This document shows, piece by piece, positions 1 through 6,841 of a DNA stretch of 38,423 nt (position 1 is the stretch's first letter; each line of letters begins with the position of its first letter). Both the position numbers and the translations under genes were made by a program. The notes beneath the pieces are model-generated. The model was not told where the DNA came from. It did no database searches and saw nothing but the letters and a program-made list of their open reading frames with translations. The stretch comes from Candidatus Nanopelagicales bacterium (GTDB taxonomy: Bacteria; Actinomycetota; Actinomycetes; S36-B12; UBA5976): positions 1 to 38,423 of the forward strand of contig JAURFT010000009.1 in assembly GCA_030834185.1 (NCBI GenBank), in the 5' to 3' direction.

Positions 1-591
<591 letters not shown>

Positions 592-609
592 TCAAATATG
601 CCATTTTGG

Positions 610-1749
610 CTAGCTTTTCGCGAGCCCAGACTTTAAATCTACGATAAATGGGATTGGTCCAGGGTCTATGCCGGTAGCCAAGGCAGCATAAGTCGAGGCA
701 AAATCCACAATCGCGGCAGCGGTTGCGATGCGGTGAATAACCAGCTGATCATCTACTCGAATTGTTGTAACTAGCATTCCGCGCTCAATAGCTAAGTCAG
801 TTACCAGATCTGCAGTTTTGCGCGCAAGCTCACTTTCCTGGGCTTCGCGCAGCAGCACTAGTCGCAGCGTTGATGCAACGGTTGGGTCTTCAACTCGGTC
901 TTTAAATAGCTGCTCAATACCATCATCAGCTGGCATGAAATTGCCATCCATGGCAACTACTTGATTGTGTGCAGCTTCAGGAAGCATGCCCCAGATTGCC
1001 GGTGCATTTGCATTTTCATTCAACTGGCAGGCAAAGCGATATGCAATTGGAGTGAGCAAATTTGAAGTTGCCCAGCAAATTGTGATGTGGCCGGCAATTT
1101 CAAGTGCTATAGATTTTGCTGCATTGTTATCCACTGAAGATGTTGGTCCGTTTTGGGTAGCAAGTTCATCTAGGTGATCTGCTAGCACAGCAGCATCGAC
1201 ACTGTTAAATGCAATTAGTCCAAGTGCTGCTGCAATTAATAACTGCGGTGTTAACAGCAACCACAAACAAGCTCGTGGCATTCTGCCAGCTGGGTCTATC
1301 TCAATTAGATCTGCGCGTTGATCTGAAACCAAATGCGCCAGTTTGGAATTTGCTGAAGTGATTGCAACCACTCGACAGCCTCGCTTTAACGCAACTGCGG
1401 TTGCAGCTAATGTTTCAGCAGTTGCACCTGACGCTGAACAGGCAATAACAAAGTCCTGCGCTCCAATCCAGCTTGGCAGTGAATCTGAATTGATTGCAAT
1501 AACAGGCGTGGTGCCACCTTGATTTGTAACAGCTTGCAAAACTTGTCCCGCAATACCTGAGCCACCCATCCCAATTACCACTACCGTGCGCGGCTGCTCA
1601 GTTGCGATTGAGGCTAATAACTCTGGCGCAACTGCAGTGCTGGCAACTCTTACTTGCGCACCTGCTTCGGCGATGGCTTTGAGCATCTGCGTGCTATCAC
1701 ACAGCGCCATAGCTTTAGCGTCATCTAACAGCGCATCATCAATTATCAT
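610..1749 (-). CDS. SIS-domain phosphoglucose/phosphomannose isomerase family protein
   Basis: A 379-residue sugar isomerase (SIS) protein of the bifunctional phosphoglucose/phosphomannose isomerase type. The N-terminal SIS motif VVVIGMGGSGIAGQVL lies near residues 56-71 and a second phosphosugar-binding stretch, ACSASGATAETLAA, follows near 103-116. The conserved tail block with NENANAPAIWGMLPEAAHNQ is also present. It probably interconverts fructose-6-P with mannose-6-P and/or glucose-6-P and so feeds manB and the GDP-mannose route. The ATG overlaps the stop of the upstream Trm112-like gene (ATGA), so the two are translationally coupled. The same order (manB, small zinc protein, SIS protein) occurs in other actinobacteria, where the M. 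tuberculosis counterpart is Rv3256c. Which hexose phosphate it prefers cannot be read from sequence. Confidence 0.85.
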   Translation of the reverse strand: MIIDDALLDDAKAMALCDSTQMLKAIAEAGAQVRVASTAVAPELLASIATEQPRTVVVIGMGGSGIAGQVLQAVTNQGGTTPVIAINSDSLPSWIGAQDFVIACSASGATAETLAATAVALKRGCRVVAITSANSKLAHLVSDQRADLIEIDPAGRMPRACLWLLLTPQLLIAAALGLIAFNSVDAAVLADHLDELATQNGPTSSVDNNAAKSIALEIAGHITICWATSNLLTPIAYRFACQLNENANAPAIWGMLPEAAHNQVVAMDGNFMPADDGIEQLFKDRVEDPTVASTLRLVLLREAQESELARKTADLVTDLAIERGMLVTTIRVDDQLVIHRIATAAAIVDFASTYAALATGIDPGPIPFIVDLKSGLAKS

Positions 1750-1910
1750 TTTTCTGCCTTTAACATAATTACAATTTCGTTAGTAACTTGGTATGTTCCG
1801 CCACAAGTTTTACAAACTAATTGCATTGGTGATGCTTCGAACTCGCCGCAGGCCCCTCCTGGGCAGCGAAGCAGATTGGTTAAATCAGTAACTGAGTAAC
1901 TCACGGCCAT
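1746..1910 (-). CDS. Trm112-like small zinc-finger protein (54 aa)
   Basis: A short gene of 54 codons that is easily missed. It reads MAVSYSVTDLTNLLRCPGG and continues to end at MLKAEK. It has two cysteine groups, CPGGAC and CKTCGG, followed by TYQV and a hydrophobic IVIML, which is the layout of the Trm112 / YcaR zinc-binding family (CPxC near the start, CxxCGxxYP later). Family members act as partner subunits of methyltransferases in eukaryotes and archaea; bacterial roles are poorly known. It begins 18 bases after the manB stop and its TGA overlaps the ATG of the isomerase. A GTG two codons downstream (1904) is a possible alternative start. Confidence rests on the Cys pattern and the tight operon fit. 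Confidence 0.8.
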   Translation of the reverse strand: MAVSYSVTDLTNLLRCPGGACGEFEASPMQLVCKTCGGTYQVTNEIVIMLKAEK

Positions 1911-1928
1911 ACTTTGACACAACTCGAC

Positions 1929-3299
1929 CTAAAAGTCTCTAATCACTCCTAAAGCTGACTGCGTTACCTCATGTAATAGCGCTGGCGTGGCTGCTTCAAC
2001 GTTTAGCCGCACTAGCGGCTCGGTATTGCTGGCTCGAACATTTAGCCACCAAGATGGCGCGGTAATAGTGATTCCATCTAATCGGTCAATTTCATGCCCA
2101 TCACCAAATTTGCGCAGCATGCGCTCGATAGCCGCTGCAGCATCGGGCACCTCGCTGTTGATTTCGCCAGATTGCGGGTAGCGAGCACAATTTGCAATTA
2201 GCTCACTAAAGCTTTGATCAGTTGCAGTTAGCTCAGCGATAGCAATCAGCGCTGCCAGCATTCCCGAATCGGCATACCAGAAATCTCTAAAATAAAAATG
2301 TCCTGAATGCTCTCCACCAAATACCGCATTGGTTTGTGCCATTACTTCTTTAATGAATGAATGGCCCACACGAGTTCGAACTGCAACACCTCCAGCTTCA
2401 GCAACAATCTCTGGCACTGCTTTAGATGAAATTAAATTATGCACAATTGTGGAGCCCGGATTTGTAGCTAAAAACCGTTTGGCAATAAGTGCAGTTAGCG
2501 CACTTGGCGAAACTAGTTCGCCGTTGTTATCAACTAGAAAACATCTATCCGCATCACCATCAAAAGCTAACCCCAAATCAGCTGAGGTTTCTAGCACTTT
2601 GTTTTGTAGATCAACTAAATTTACTGGGTCAATTGGATTCGCATCATGATTTGGAAAATTTCCATCTAACTCAAAATACATCGGCACAAGTTCAATCCCT
2701 GGCAGATTTAAAACTGTAGGTGCGGTATGCCCTGCCATACCATTTCCAGCATCAACCACAATTTTCATTGGTCGCACTTTGGTAAGTCCTGCCAACTGCT
2801 GCAGGAAGCTGGCATATTCACTGAGTAAATCGCGTTTAGACACGATTCCACTAACTTGAGCTAATTCAAAATCATTAGCTTTGATTAATTCTTTGATCTG
2901 TTTTAAGCCTGTTTCTTGACCAACTGGTTTTGCCCCAGCTTGACAGAGCTTAATTCCGTTATACGCTGCTGGATTATGACTTGCAGTGAGCATCGCGCCA
3001 GGGAGCTGTAAAAAGCCAGCAGCAAAATAAAGCTGATCAGTGCTTGCTAGCCCAATATCAATTACATCAACGCCGAGCTGAGTTACGCCAGCTGCAAACG
3101 CAGCGCTGTATGCGCTTCCACTCTCGCGCATATCGCGCCCAATTACAACAGCACCAGCTCCGCCGGCAGATTTAGCAATTCCTAACGCAACTACAAAGGC
3201 CTTGCCGACAGCTTGCATTAATTCATCATTTAGCTCAACGCCGACTAAGCCTCGAATGTCGTAGGCCTTAATTATTTTGTCTAGATCAGTCATCGCCAT
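1929..3299 (-). CDS. manB: Phosphomannomutase / phosphoglucomutase
   Basis: Alpha-D-phosphohexomutase of 456 residues, converting mannose-6-P to mannose-1-P (possibly also glucose phosphates) for nucleotide-sugar supply. The phosphoserine loop TASHNPAAYNGIK is at about residues 105-117 with the catalytic Ser near 107. The metal-binding loop FDGDADRC lies mid-protein, the sugar-binding GEHSGH follows, and the phosphate-binding RASNTEPLVRLN is near the C terminus, so all four domains are intact. The ATG at 3299 is preceded at exactly six bases by TACGCT, suggesting its own leaderless transcript even though DUF3499 ends only 25 bases upstream. A second in-frame ATG lies two codons in. Neighbours match the actinobacterial whiB2-DUF3499-manB order. 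Confidence 0.93.
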   Translation of the reverse strand: MAMTDLDKIIKAYDIRGLVGVELNDELMQAVGKAFVVALGIAKSAGGAGAVVIGRDMRESGSAYSAAFAAGVTQLGVDVIDIGLASTDQLYFAAGFLQLPGAMLTASHNPAAYNGIKLCQAGAKPVGQETGLKQIKELIKANDFELAQVSGIVSKRDLLSEYASFLQQLAGLTKVRPMKIVVDAGNGMAGHTAPTVLNLPGIELVPMYFELDGNFPNHDANPIDPVNLVDLQNKVLETSADLGLAFDGDADRCFLVDNNGELVSPSALTALIAKRFLATNPGSTIVHNLISSKAVPEIVAEAGGVAVRTRVGHSFIKEVMAQTNAVFGGEHSGHFYFRDFWYADSGMLAALIAIAELTATDQSFSELIANCARYPQSGEINSEVPDAAAAIERMLRKFGDGHEIDRLDGITITAPSWWLNVRASNTEPLVRLNVEAATPALLHEVTQSALGVIRDF

Positions 3300-3305
3300 A
3301 ATGCC

Positions 3306-3311
3306 AGCGTA
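3306..3311 (-). promoter_or_regulatory. Putative -10 box of leaderless manB transcript
   Basis: On the minus strand the hexamer TACGCT (TAnnnT pattern) is followed by six bases and the manB ATG. This spacing places the transcription start at or next to the start codon. No Shine-Dalgarno sequence is visible before this ATG, which supports the reading. No convincing -35 box was identified. Confidence 0.4.
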
Positions 3312-3324
3312 GCTAGCAACTTTG

Positions 3325-3636
3325 TTATTCGGTAGGTGGCACTAGCCGCAGCTGCGGCCGTGGCTGATCTGAGCCTGCCGGATGGCGGTCGCGATAACTA
3401 GCGTCGTAGTGCATATCAGTTCCAGTTAATAGCGCTGCATCCACTTTTAGTCTTACTACTTCCCAACCAACGGGGACTGTCAGCGCATCTGTATGGGATT
3501 GGCATAGGTCATAGCAATGCGGCTCTGCGCTGCTGGCTAAGGGTCCTAGCACTGCGGTGGACTCAGCATAGATGTACGTGAGGGTGGCAACCGCCACCCG
3601 CTTGCACGATGGTTTCGAACAGACCCGGTTGCCCAC
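3325..3636 (-). CDS. DUF3499 family protein
   Basis: A 103-residue protein of the actinobacterial DUF3499 family (M. tuberculosis Rv3258c type), function unknown. Recognisable blocks are RVCSKPSCKR, VATLTYIYAESTAVLGPLA, EPHCYDLCQSH and GWEVVRL. The Cys pairs (CxxxxC near residues 6-11; HCxxxC plus a following His further on) could bind zinc, but that is inference. The C-terminal third is polar and low in conservation signals. The start is a GTG at 3636, because TACCTT stands exactly six bases upstream as a TAnnnT -10 box and no Shine-Dalgarno sequence is seen. It is divergent from the zincin-like gene and lies just before manB on the same strand. Confidence 0.85.
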   Translation of the reverse strand: MGNRVCSKPSCKRVAVATLTYIYAESTAVLGPLASSAEPHCYDLCQSHTDALTVPVGWEVVRLKVDAALLTGTDMHYDASYRDRHPAGSDQPRPQLRLVPPTE

Positions 3637-3668
3637 CTGAGGAAGGTAGCGGGTCTTACGCTGTTCTC
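3637..3668. promoter_or_regulatory. Compact divergent leaderless promoter pair (DUF3499 / zincin-like)
   Basis: Only 32 bases separate the two proposed GTG starts. They contain a minus-strand TACCTT (3643-3648) six bases from the DUF3499 GTG and a plus-strand TACGCT (3657-3662) six bases from the GTG at 3669. Both fit TAnnnT-N6-GTG. Any -35 contacts would lie inside the opposite gene, so the two polymerases would compete for the same DNA. Confidence 0.5.
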
Positions 3669-4043
3669 GTGCTAAGACACAGGGACAGACATGAACGAAG
3701 ATCAGCGCAACCGCTGAAACTGGAGTGGGCTGAGCTGATCAGCCAGGCCAATAATTCGATTCTACGCAGCGTAATTAAACGCGCACCAGAGTTAGAAACT
3801 CAGATTAGAGCTATCAGCTACGAATTATTCGACCTGCCAAATCTAGATCAGCAAGCAGAGACTTCACCTGCTTTAGCAGTTGCAACCAAGCAGCCAACCC
3901 AGATCAAAGTTTTAATTTTTCGCCGCCCAATTGAGGTGCGGGCCAGCAGCAACAAGGCAAGAGTTTCTTTGATCAGATTTTCAATTGCGCAAGCATTAGC
4001 CGAACTGTTAAGTGTTGATATTGAAGTGTTTAACGAAAACTAA
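3669..4043 (+). CDS. Degenerate zincin-like metallopeptidase-family protein (Rv3259 type)
   Basis: About 124 residues from the GTG at 3669 (VLRHRDRHERR...). The RHRDRHERRSAQP start resembles the basic opening of actinobacterial PF06262-type proteins. The C-terminal part, QIKVLIFRRPIEVRA then LIRFSIAQALAELLSVDIE, lines up with the 'IVLFRKPIE ... LLHEILVAQVATYLDVD' block of the M. tuberculosis Rv3259 family as I remember it. The HExxH zinc motif of true zincins is absent, and the His-Glu of the HE block is replaced by Arg-Phe, so catalysis is unlikely. An in-frame ATG at 3609 would add 20 residues but overlaps the divergent DUF3499 gene and lacks a clear ribosome site. Synteny between DUF3499 and whiB supports the assignment. 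Confidence 0.65.
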   Translation: MLRHRDRHERRSAQPLKLEWAELISQANNSILRSVIKRAPELETQIRAISYELFDLPNLDQQAETSPALAVATKQPTQIKVLIFRRPIEVRASSNKARVSLIRFSIAQALAELLSVDIEVFNEN

Positions 4044-4069
4044 AATTTAATTACAACTAAGTTGCAAAA

Positions 4070-4327
4070 CTAAACAGCTTTGCGGCGCAGCCGACGGCGC
4101 TCGCGCTCTGACAAGCCACCCCAGATTCCAAAGCGCTCATCGTTTTCTAATGCATATTCCAAGCACTCAACTCGAACATCGCACGACAAACATACGCGCT
4201 TGGCATCTCTAGTTGAGCCACCTTTTTCTGGAAAAAAAGCTTCTGGATCTGTTTGAGCACATAGTGCTCGCTCTTGCCAAGAAATAACTTCAAGGTCAAC
4301 ATCGAGCATGCGACCAACAGACGCCAT
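4070..4327 (-). CDS. whiB: WhiB-family Fe-S transcriptional regulator (WhiB2/WhmD-like)
   Basis: An 85-residue WhiB protein. WhiB proteins hold a 4Fe-4S cluster and regulate transcription together with the principal sigma factor; WhiB2/WhmD types are tied to cell division and septation. The four cluster cysteines are visible as C23, C46, C49 and C55 (the CxxC plus CxxxxxC pattern), followed by the FGIWGG turn and a basic tail ERERRRLRRKAV. The ATG at 4327 is chosen because GAAGGGA lies about seven bases upstream. A longer reading from a GTG at 4372 would begin inside the promoter palindrome and is rejected. It is convergent with the zincin-like gene, 26 bases away. Its neighbours (zincin-like, DUF3499, manB) match the whiB2 locus. 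Confidence 0.93.
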   Translation of the reverse strand: MASVGRMLDVDLEVISWQERALCAQTDPEAFFPEKGGSTRDAKRVCLSCDVRVECLEYALENDERFGIWGGLSERERRRLRRKAV

Positions 4328-4348
4328 GGATAAATCCCTTCGTAATGG

Positions 4349-4382
4349 GTGAATTACACACGTGTTATTCACCTTTCGTCAA
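4349..4382 (-). promoter_or_regulatory. whiB promoter with overlapping 24-bp palindromic operator
   Basis: On the minus strand, TTGACG (4377-4382) and TGTAAT (4353-4358) are separated by 18 bases and form a good vegetative promoter upstream of whiB. A near-palindrome covers 4349-4372: outer arms GTGAAT/ATTCAC are perfect and inner arms ACAC/GTGT are perfect, with 20 of 24 positions symmetric. It covers the -10 box and most of the spacer, so a dimeric protein bound there would be expected to block the promoter. The binding factor is unknown. Confidence 0.6.
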
Positions 4383-4455
4383 GTTAGAACCCAGAAAATA
4401 GCCCAAAAAAGGCCTAAAAAGTAACTAAAACAGGTTAACTAGGGGACGAAATCTA
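4383..4455. other. Short AT-rich spacer upstream of whiB
   Basis: This 73-base gap lies between the end of the nucleotidyltransferase gene and the whiB promoter. It holds an imperfect AGCCC-A6-GGCCT inverted repeat too weak to call a terminator. No gene is seen in it. Confidence 0.5.
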
Positions 4456-5511
4456 TTAATTAGTGGTTAGTTCTAGATTCGGCCAAACCCTTACCCCTGC
4501 TGGAATTTCGGTGTTGATGGTGCAATTTTCAGCGACCACAATTTTAGTTAAGATCAAATCAGAATTAATTTTTGAATTACGGCCCAAAATTGAATCAAAT
4601 AGTTGTGAGTTCACATCGATTTTGGCATTTTCAAAAATGATTGATCCACTGACCACAGCCCCTGCTGAAATTTCAGCTGCTGCCATAACTACCGAACCTC
4701 CAAAAACCATAGCGGATGGATCTACTTTTGCAGTTGGATGAATTACTGCTTGACCGGTTTTAGTAATTAGTGGTGAACTCACTTTCCCAGTTACTAAATC
4801 AGCTGAGCCCTGCACATATGAATAAGGAGTTCCAAGATCCAAGAAATAAGTATTATCTAAATAACCAATTACTTTAGCTTTTGTAGTTAAAAGTGCTGGA
4901 AACACGTCCCGTTCAACCGAGCTGGGAACGCCTTGACTAATTTGATTAATCACATCGCAGTGCAAGATATAGCAGCCAGCATTAATCTGATTAGTGGTTA
5001 TTTCAGCTGCGTTTTTTGGCTTTTCTAAGAAGGCCAAAACCTCGCCTGTATCGCTGGTAGGAACTAATCCAAATGAACTTGGGTCGGCTACTGAAACCAA
5101 ATGCAACGATGCCGCAGCTTTAGCTGCTGCATATTGGGTTAATTGTTGCGTTAAGTCATGGCCGCTAAGCACATCACCGTTAAGCACCACTACTGATTCA
5201 TCATCGCTTAAATTCATATGGTCAGCTGCATTTCGGATTGCCCCACCTGTGCCAAGCGGAACTTCTTCAATGGCAAATTTAATCTGTAAATCTAAATAAT
5301 CCTGCTGCGCTAGCCAATCTGCAAAAACTTCAGTGCGATAACTGGTGGCAAGCATGACTTCAGTGATTCCAGCAGCTGCCAGCTTTGCAATTTGGTGGGC
5401 AGTGATTGGATAACCTGCTAGTGGCAGCATTGGTTTTGGAGTGGATAGTGTTAAGGGACGAAGTCGAGTTCCTTCGCCACCTACAAGTAAAATTGCTTTT
5501 GTTATTGGCAT
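4456..5511 (-). CDS. manC: Mannose-1-phosphate guanylyltransferase-like nucleotidyltransferase
   Basis: A 351-residue sugar-1-phosphate nucleotidyltransferase, most likely making GDP-mannose from GTP and the mannose-1-P produced by manB. The N-terminal signature AILLVGGEGTRLRPLT, then STPKPMLPLAGYP, VVLNGDVL and EKP are all present. The C-terminal hexapeptide-type repeats (residues about 255-350: IHPTAKVDPSAMVFGGSVVM and similar) form a left-handed beta helix. The ATG at 5511 gives the family start MPITKAILLVGG; the reading frame extends upstream inside the SpoIID gene but without family similarity. It starts five bases after the SpoIID stop on the same strand. UDP- or dTDP-sugar specificity cannot be excluded; synteny with the manB locus of other actinobacteria favours GDP-mannose. 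Confidence 0.82.
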   Translation of the reverse strand: MPITKAILLVGGEGTRLRPLTLSTPKPMLPLAGYPITAHQIAKLAAAGITEVMLATSYRTEVFADWLAQQDYLDLQIKFAIEEVPLGTGGAIRNAADHMNLSDDESVVVLNGDVLSGHDLTQQLTQYAAAKAAASLHLVSVADPSSFGLVPTSDTGEVLAFLEKPKNAAEITTNQINAGCYILHCDVINQISQGVPSSVERDVFPALLTTKAKVIGYLDNTYFLDLGTPYSYVQGSADLVTGKVSSPLITKTGQAVIHPTAKVDPSAMVFGGSVVMAAAEISAGAVVSGSIIFENAKIDVNSQLFDSILGRNSKINSDLILTKIVVAENCTINTEIPAGVRVWPNLELTTN

Positions 5512-5515
5512 ATTT

Positions 5516-6733
5516 TTAGTCAGCTCTAGGTTTAATGTTTTCAATCCATACCGACCTTGTTGGAATTGCTGCTCGCAGGCTGCGCCCGGGTAGATTTGCA
5601 GTTTGACCTGTTGAGGCTTCTGCCCGAAAAGTTTTAACAGATCCACCAGGATTTCGAGCTGCAACTGACACTTTTACGACATCGGGCAATTTAAATAACT
5701 TAGCTAGCTGCTCAGCTGAAACTGATACCTGCCAGCGCACCTGCGGTCCAGCTAGCGAATCAATTGAATATGGGTCTTCAACGCTGATCGCCCATGGTCG
5801 AGGCGATCCCCAAACATCCTCACTATTTTCGGTTCTGCCATTAGATCTGGCAAAAAACCAAGCGGCAACTGGCTGCGAATTTATAGCTACCACCTGACCT
5901 GCTGTCTGCTTCACTGCTTTTCGCCAATTTGGATAGCCCGGCAGCTTGTATCGCTCACTGCCTCTCATGTTTTGATCAACCAAACTATTTACATGACAGC
6001 GGCAATTAGTTTTAACGCCAGCATTAACAGCCGTTAGCGCCATGCTGCGAGCAGCAATTGCCTGAGCTTGCAATGCTGCAGTTGGCCAAGTTGATGCGAC
6101 CTCTGCAACTGCATTTAAATATTGATCTTTTGCTCTTAACTTTAAAACTGCCTGGATTCGATTGCCTGTTGCAGTGACAATTAGCGGGCCAAATCGATAT
6201 TTACTAAGTGAGTTATCAGCTCTAGATATTGTTATTTCACTTTTTGGTCCAGTTCCTATAAATCCCTTGAGTCCAGACCAGTTAAATTCAAGCTGACTAG
6301 CAGTTGCTATTAATTCAGTTGCACCCAAATAACTTAGCTGCAGCTGCCCTGCAACTGCGCTCAGAGTTACTTGCGCACCAGCGCTCAGCAATATTGGCTT
6401 AGCACCAGCGCTAACACTTAAGGATGTGGGTTGGGGTTTCCTAATTGGTGCGGCTGCCAAAATGAGTTGGCTTTGATTTGCTGCGACGTTTACTAAAATT
6501 TCAACATCATCATCTACCTGTGCTAGCTGGGCTTTCGGATAGTAATGCGCAATTATTTCAGCGGCTGTTCTGCCGTTTTGCGCCTGTACAAAAGCGCCAA
6601 CTTGACTCATGCCAACGCCATGACCAAGTCCTGAACCTTTAATCACAAATGAGCCAGGAACAGCATTAACTGCATTGCTGGGTGTGGCTGTTACCAACAG
6701 CGCTGCCACCATAATCACCCGGAAAATCTGCAT
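5516..6733 (-). CDS. Secreted SpoIID/LytB-domain protein
   Basis: A 405-residue exported protein with a signal peptide (MQIFRVIMVAALLVTATPSN, likely cleaved near residues 20-24). The SpoIID hallmark GSGLGHGVGMSQVGA follows directly. The core domain carries YLNAVAEVASTWP, AALQAQAIAARSMA, WFFARSNGRTE and ISVEDPYS. SpoIID is a lytic transglycosylase acting on peptidoglycan stripped of stem peptides; the glutamate of the AEV segment is the likely catalytic acid by comparison with actinobacterial relatives. This suggests an extracytoplasmic wall-remodelling role, not sporulation. ATG at 6733 is preferred over a TTG two codons upstream. It is divergent from the LCP gene and followed closely by the nucleotidyltransferase. 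Confidence 0.85.
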   Translation of the reverse strand: MQIFRVIMVAALLVTATPSNAVNAVPGSFVIKGSGLGHGVGMSQVGAFVQAQNGRTAAEIIAHYYPKAQLAQVDDDVEILVNVAANQSQLILAAAPIRKPQPTSLSVSAGAKPILLSAGAQVTLSAVAGQLQLSYLGATELIATASQLEFNWSGLKGFIGTGPKSEITISRADNSLSKYRFGPLIVTATGNRIQAVLKLRAKDQYLNAVAEVASTWPTAALQAQAIAARSMALTAVNAGVKTNCRCHVNSLVDQNMRGSERYKLPGYPNWRKAVKQTAGQVVAINSQPVAAWFFARSNGRTENSEDVWGSPRPWAISVEDPYSIDSLAGPQVRWQVSVSAEQLAKLFKLPDVVKVSVAARNPGGSVKTFRAEASTGQTANLPGRSLRAAIPTRSVWIENIKPRAD

Positions 6734-6841
6734 AGGCAATTATTGACAGTAAAGTATGCGAAAATTCAGCACATTCAGCGCGTGGAGCAGAACTCACAGG
6801 ACTTCCTAATCAGAAGCTGAGCTCACCTCAAGGAGTAATTG
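6734..6841. promoter_or_regulatory. Divergent intergenic region between SpoIID and LCP genes
   Basis: This 108-base region should hold promoters for both genes. On the plus strand TTGACA occurs at 6743-6748, but no strong -10 is found at the usual spacing. A tandem near-repeat ATTCAGCAC/ATTCAGCGC lies at 6764-6781. AAGGAG, six bases before the ATG at 6842, is the ribosome site of the LCP gene. Confidence 0.4.

Noticed and set aside
2329-2649. Plus-strand open frame of 106 codons within manB
   Set aside because: It lies opposite conserved manB blocks, including the metal loop, and has no ribosome site or family similarity.
4383-4455. Possible terminator in the spacer before whiB (AGCCC-A6-GGCCT)
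   Set aside because: The stem is five pairs with a mismatch and there is no T-run on either strand in the right place.
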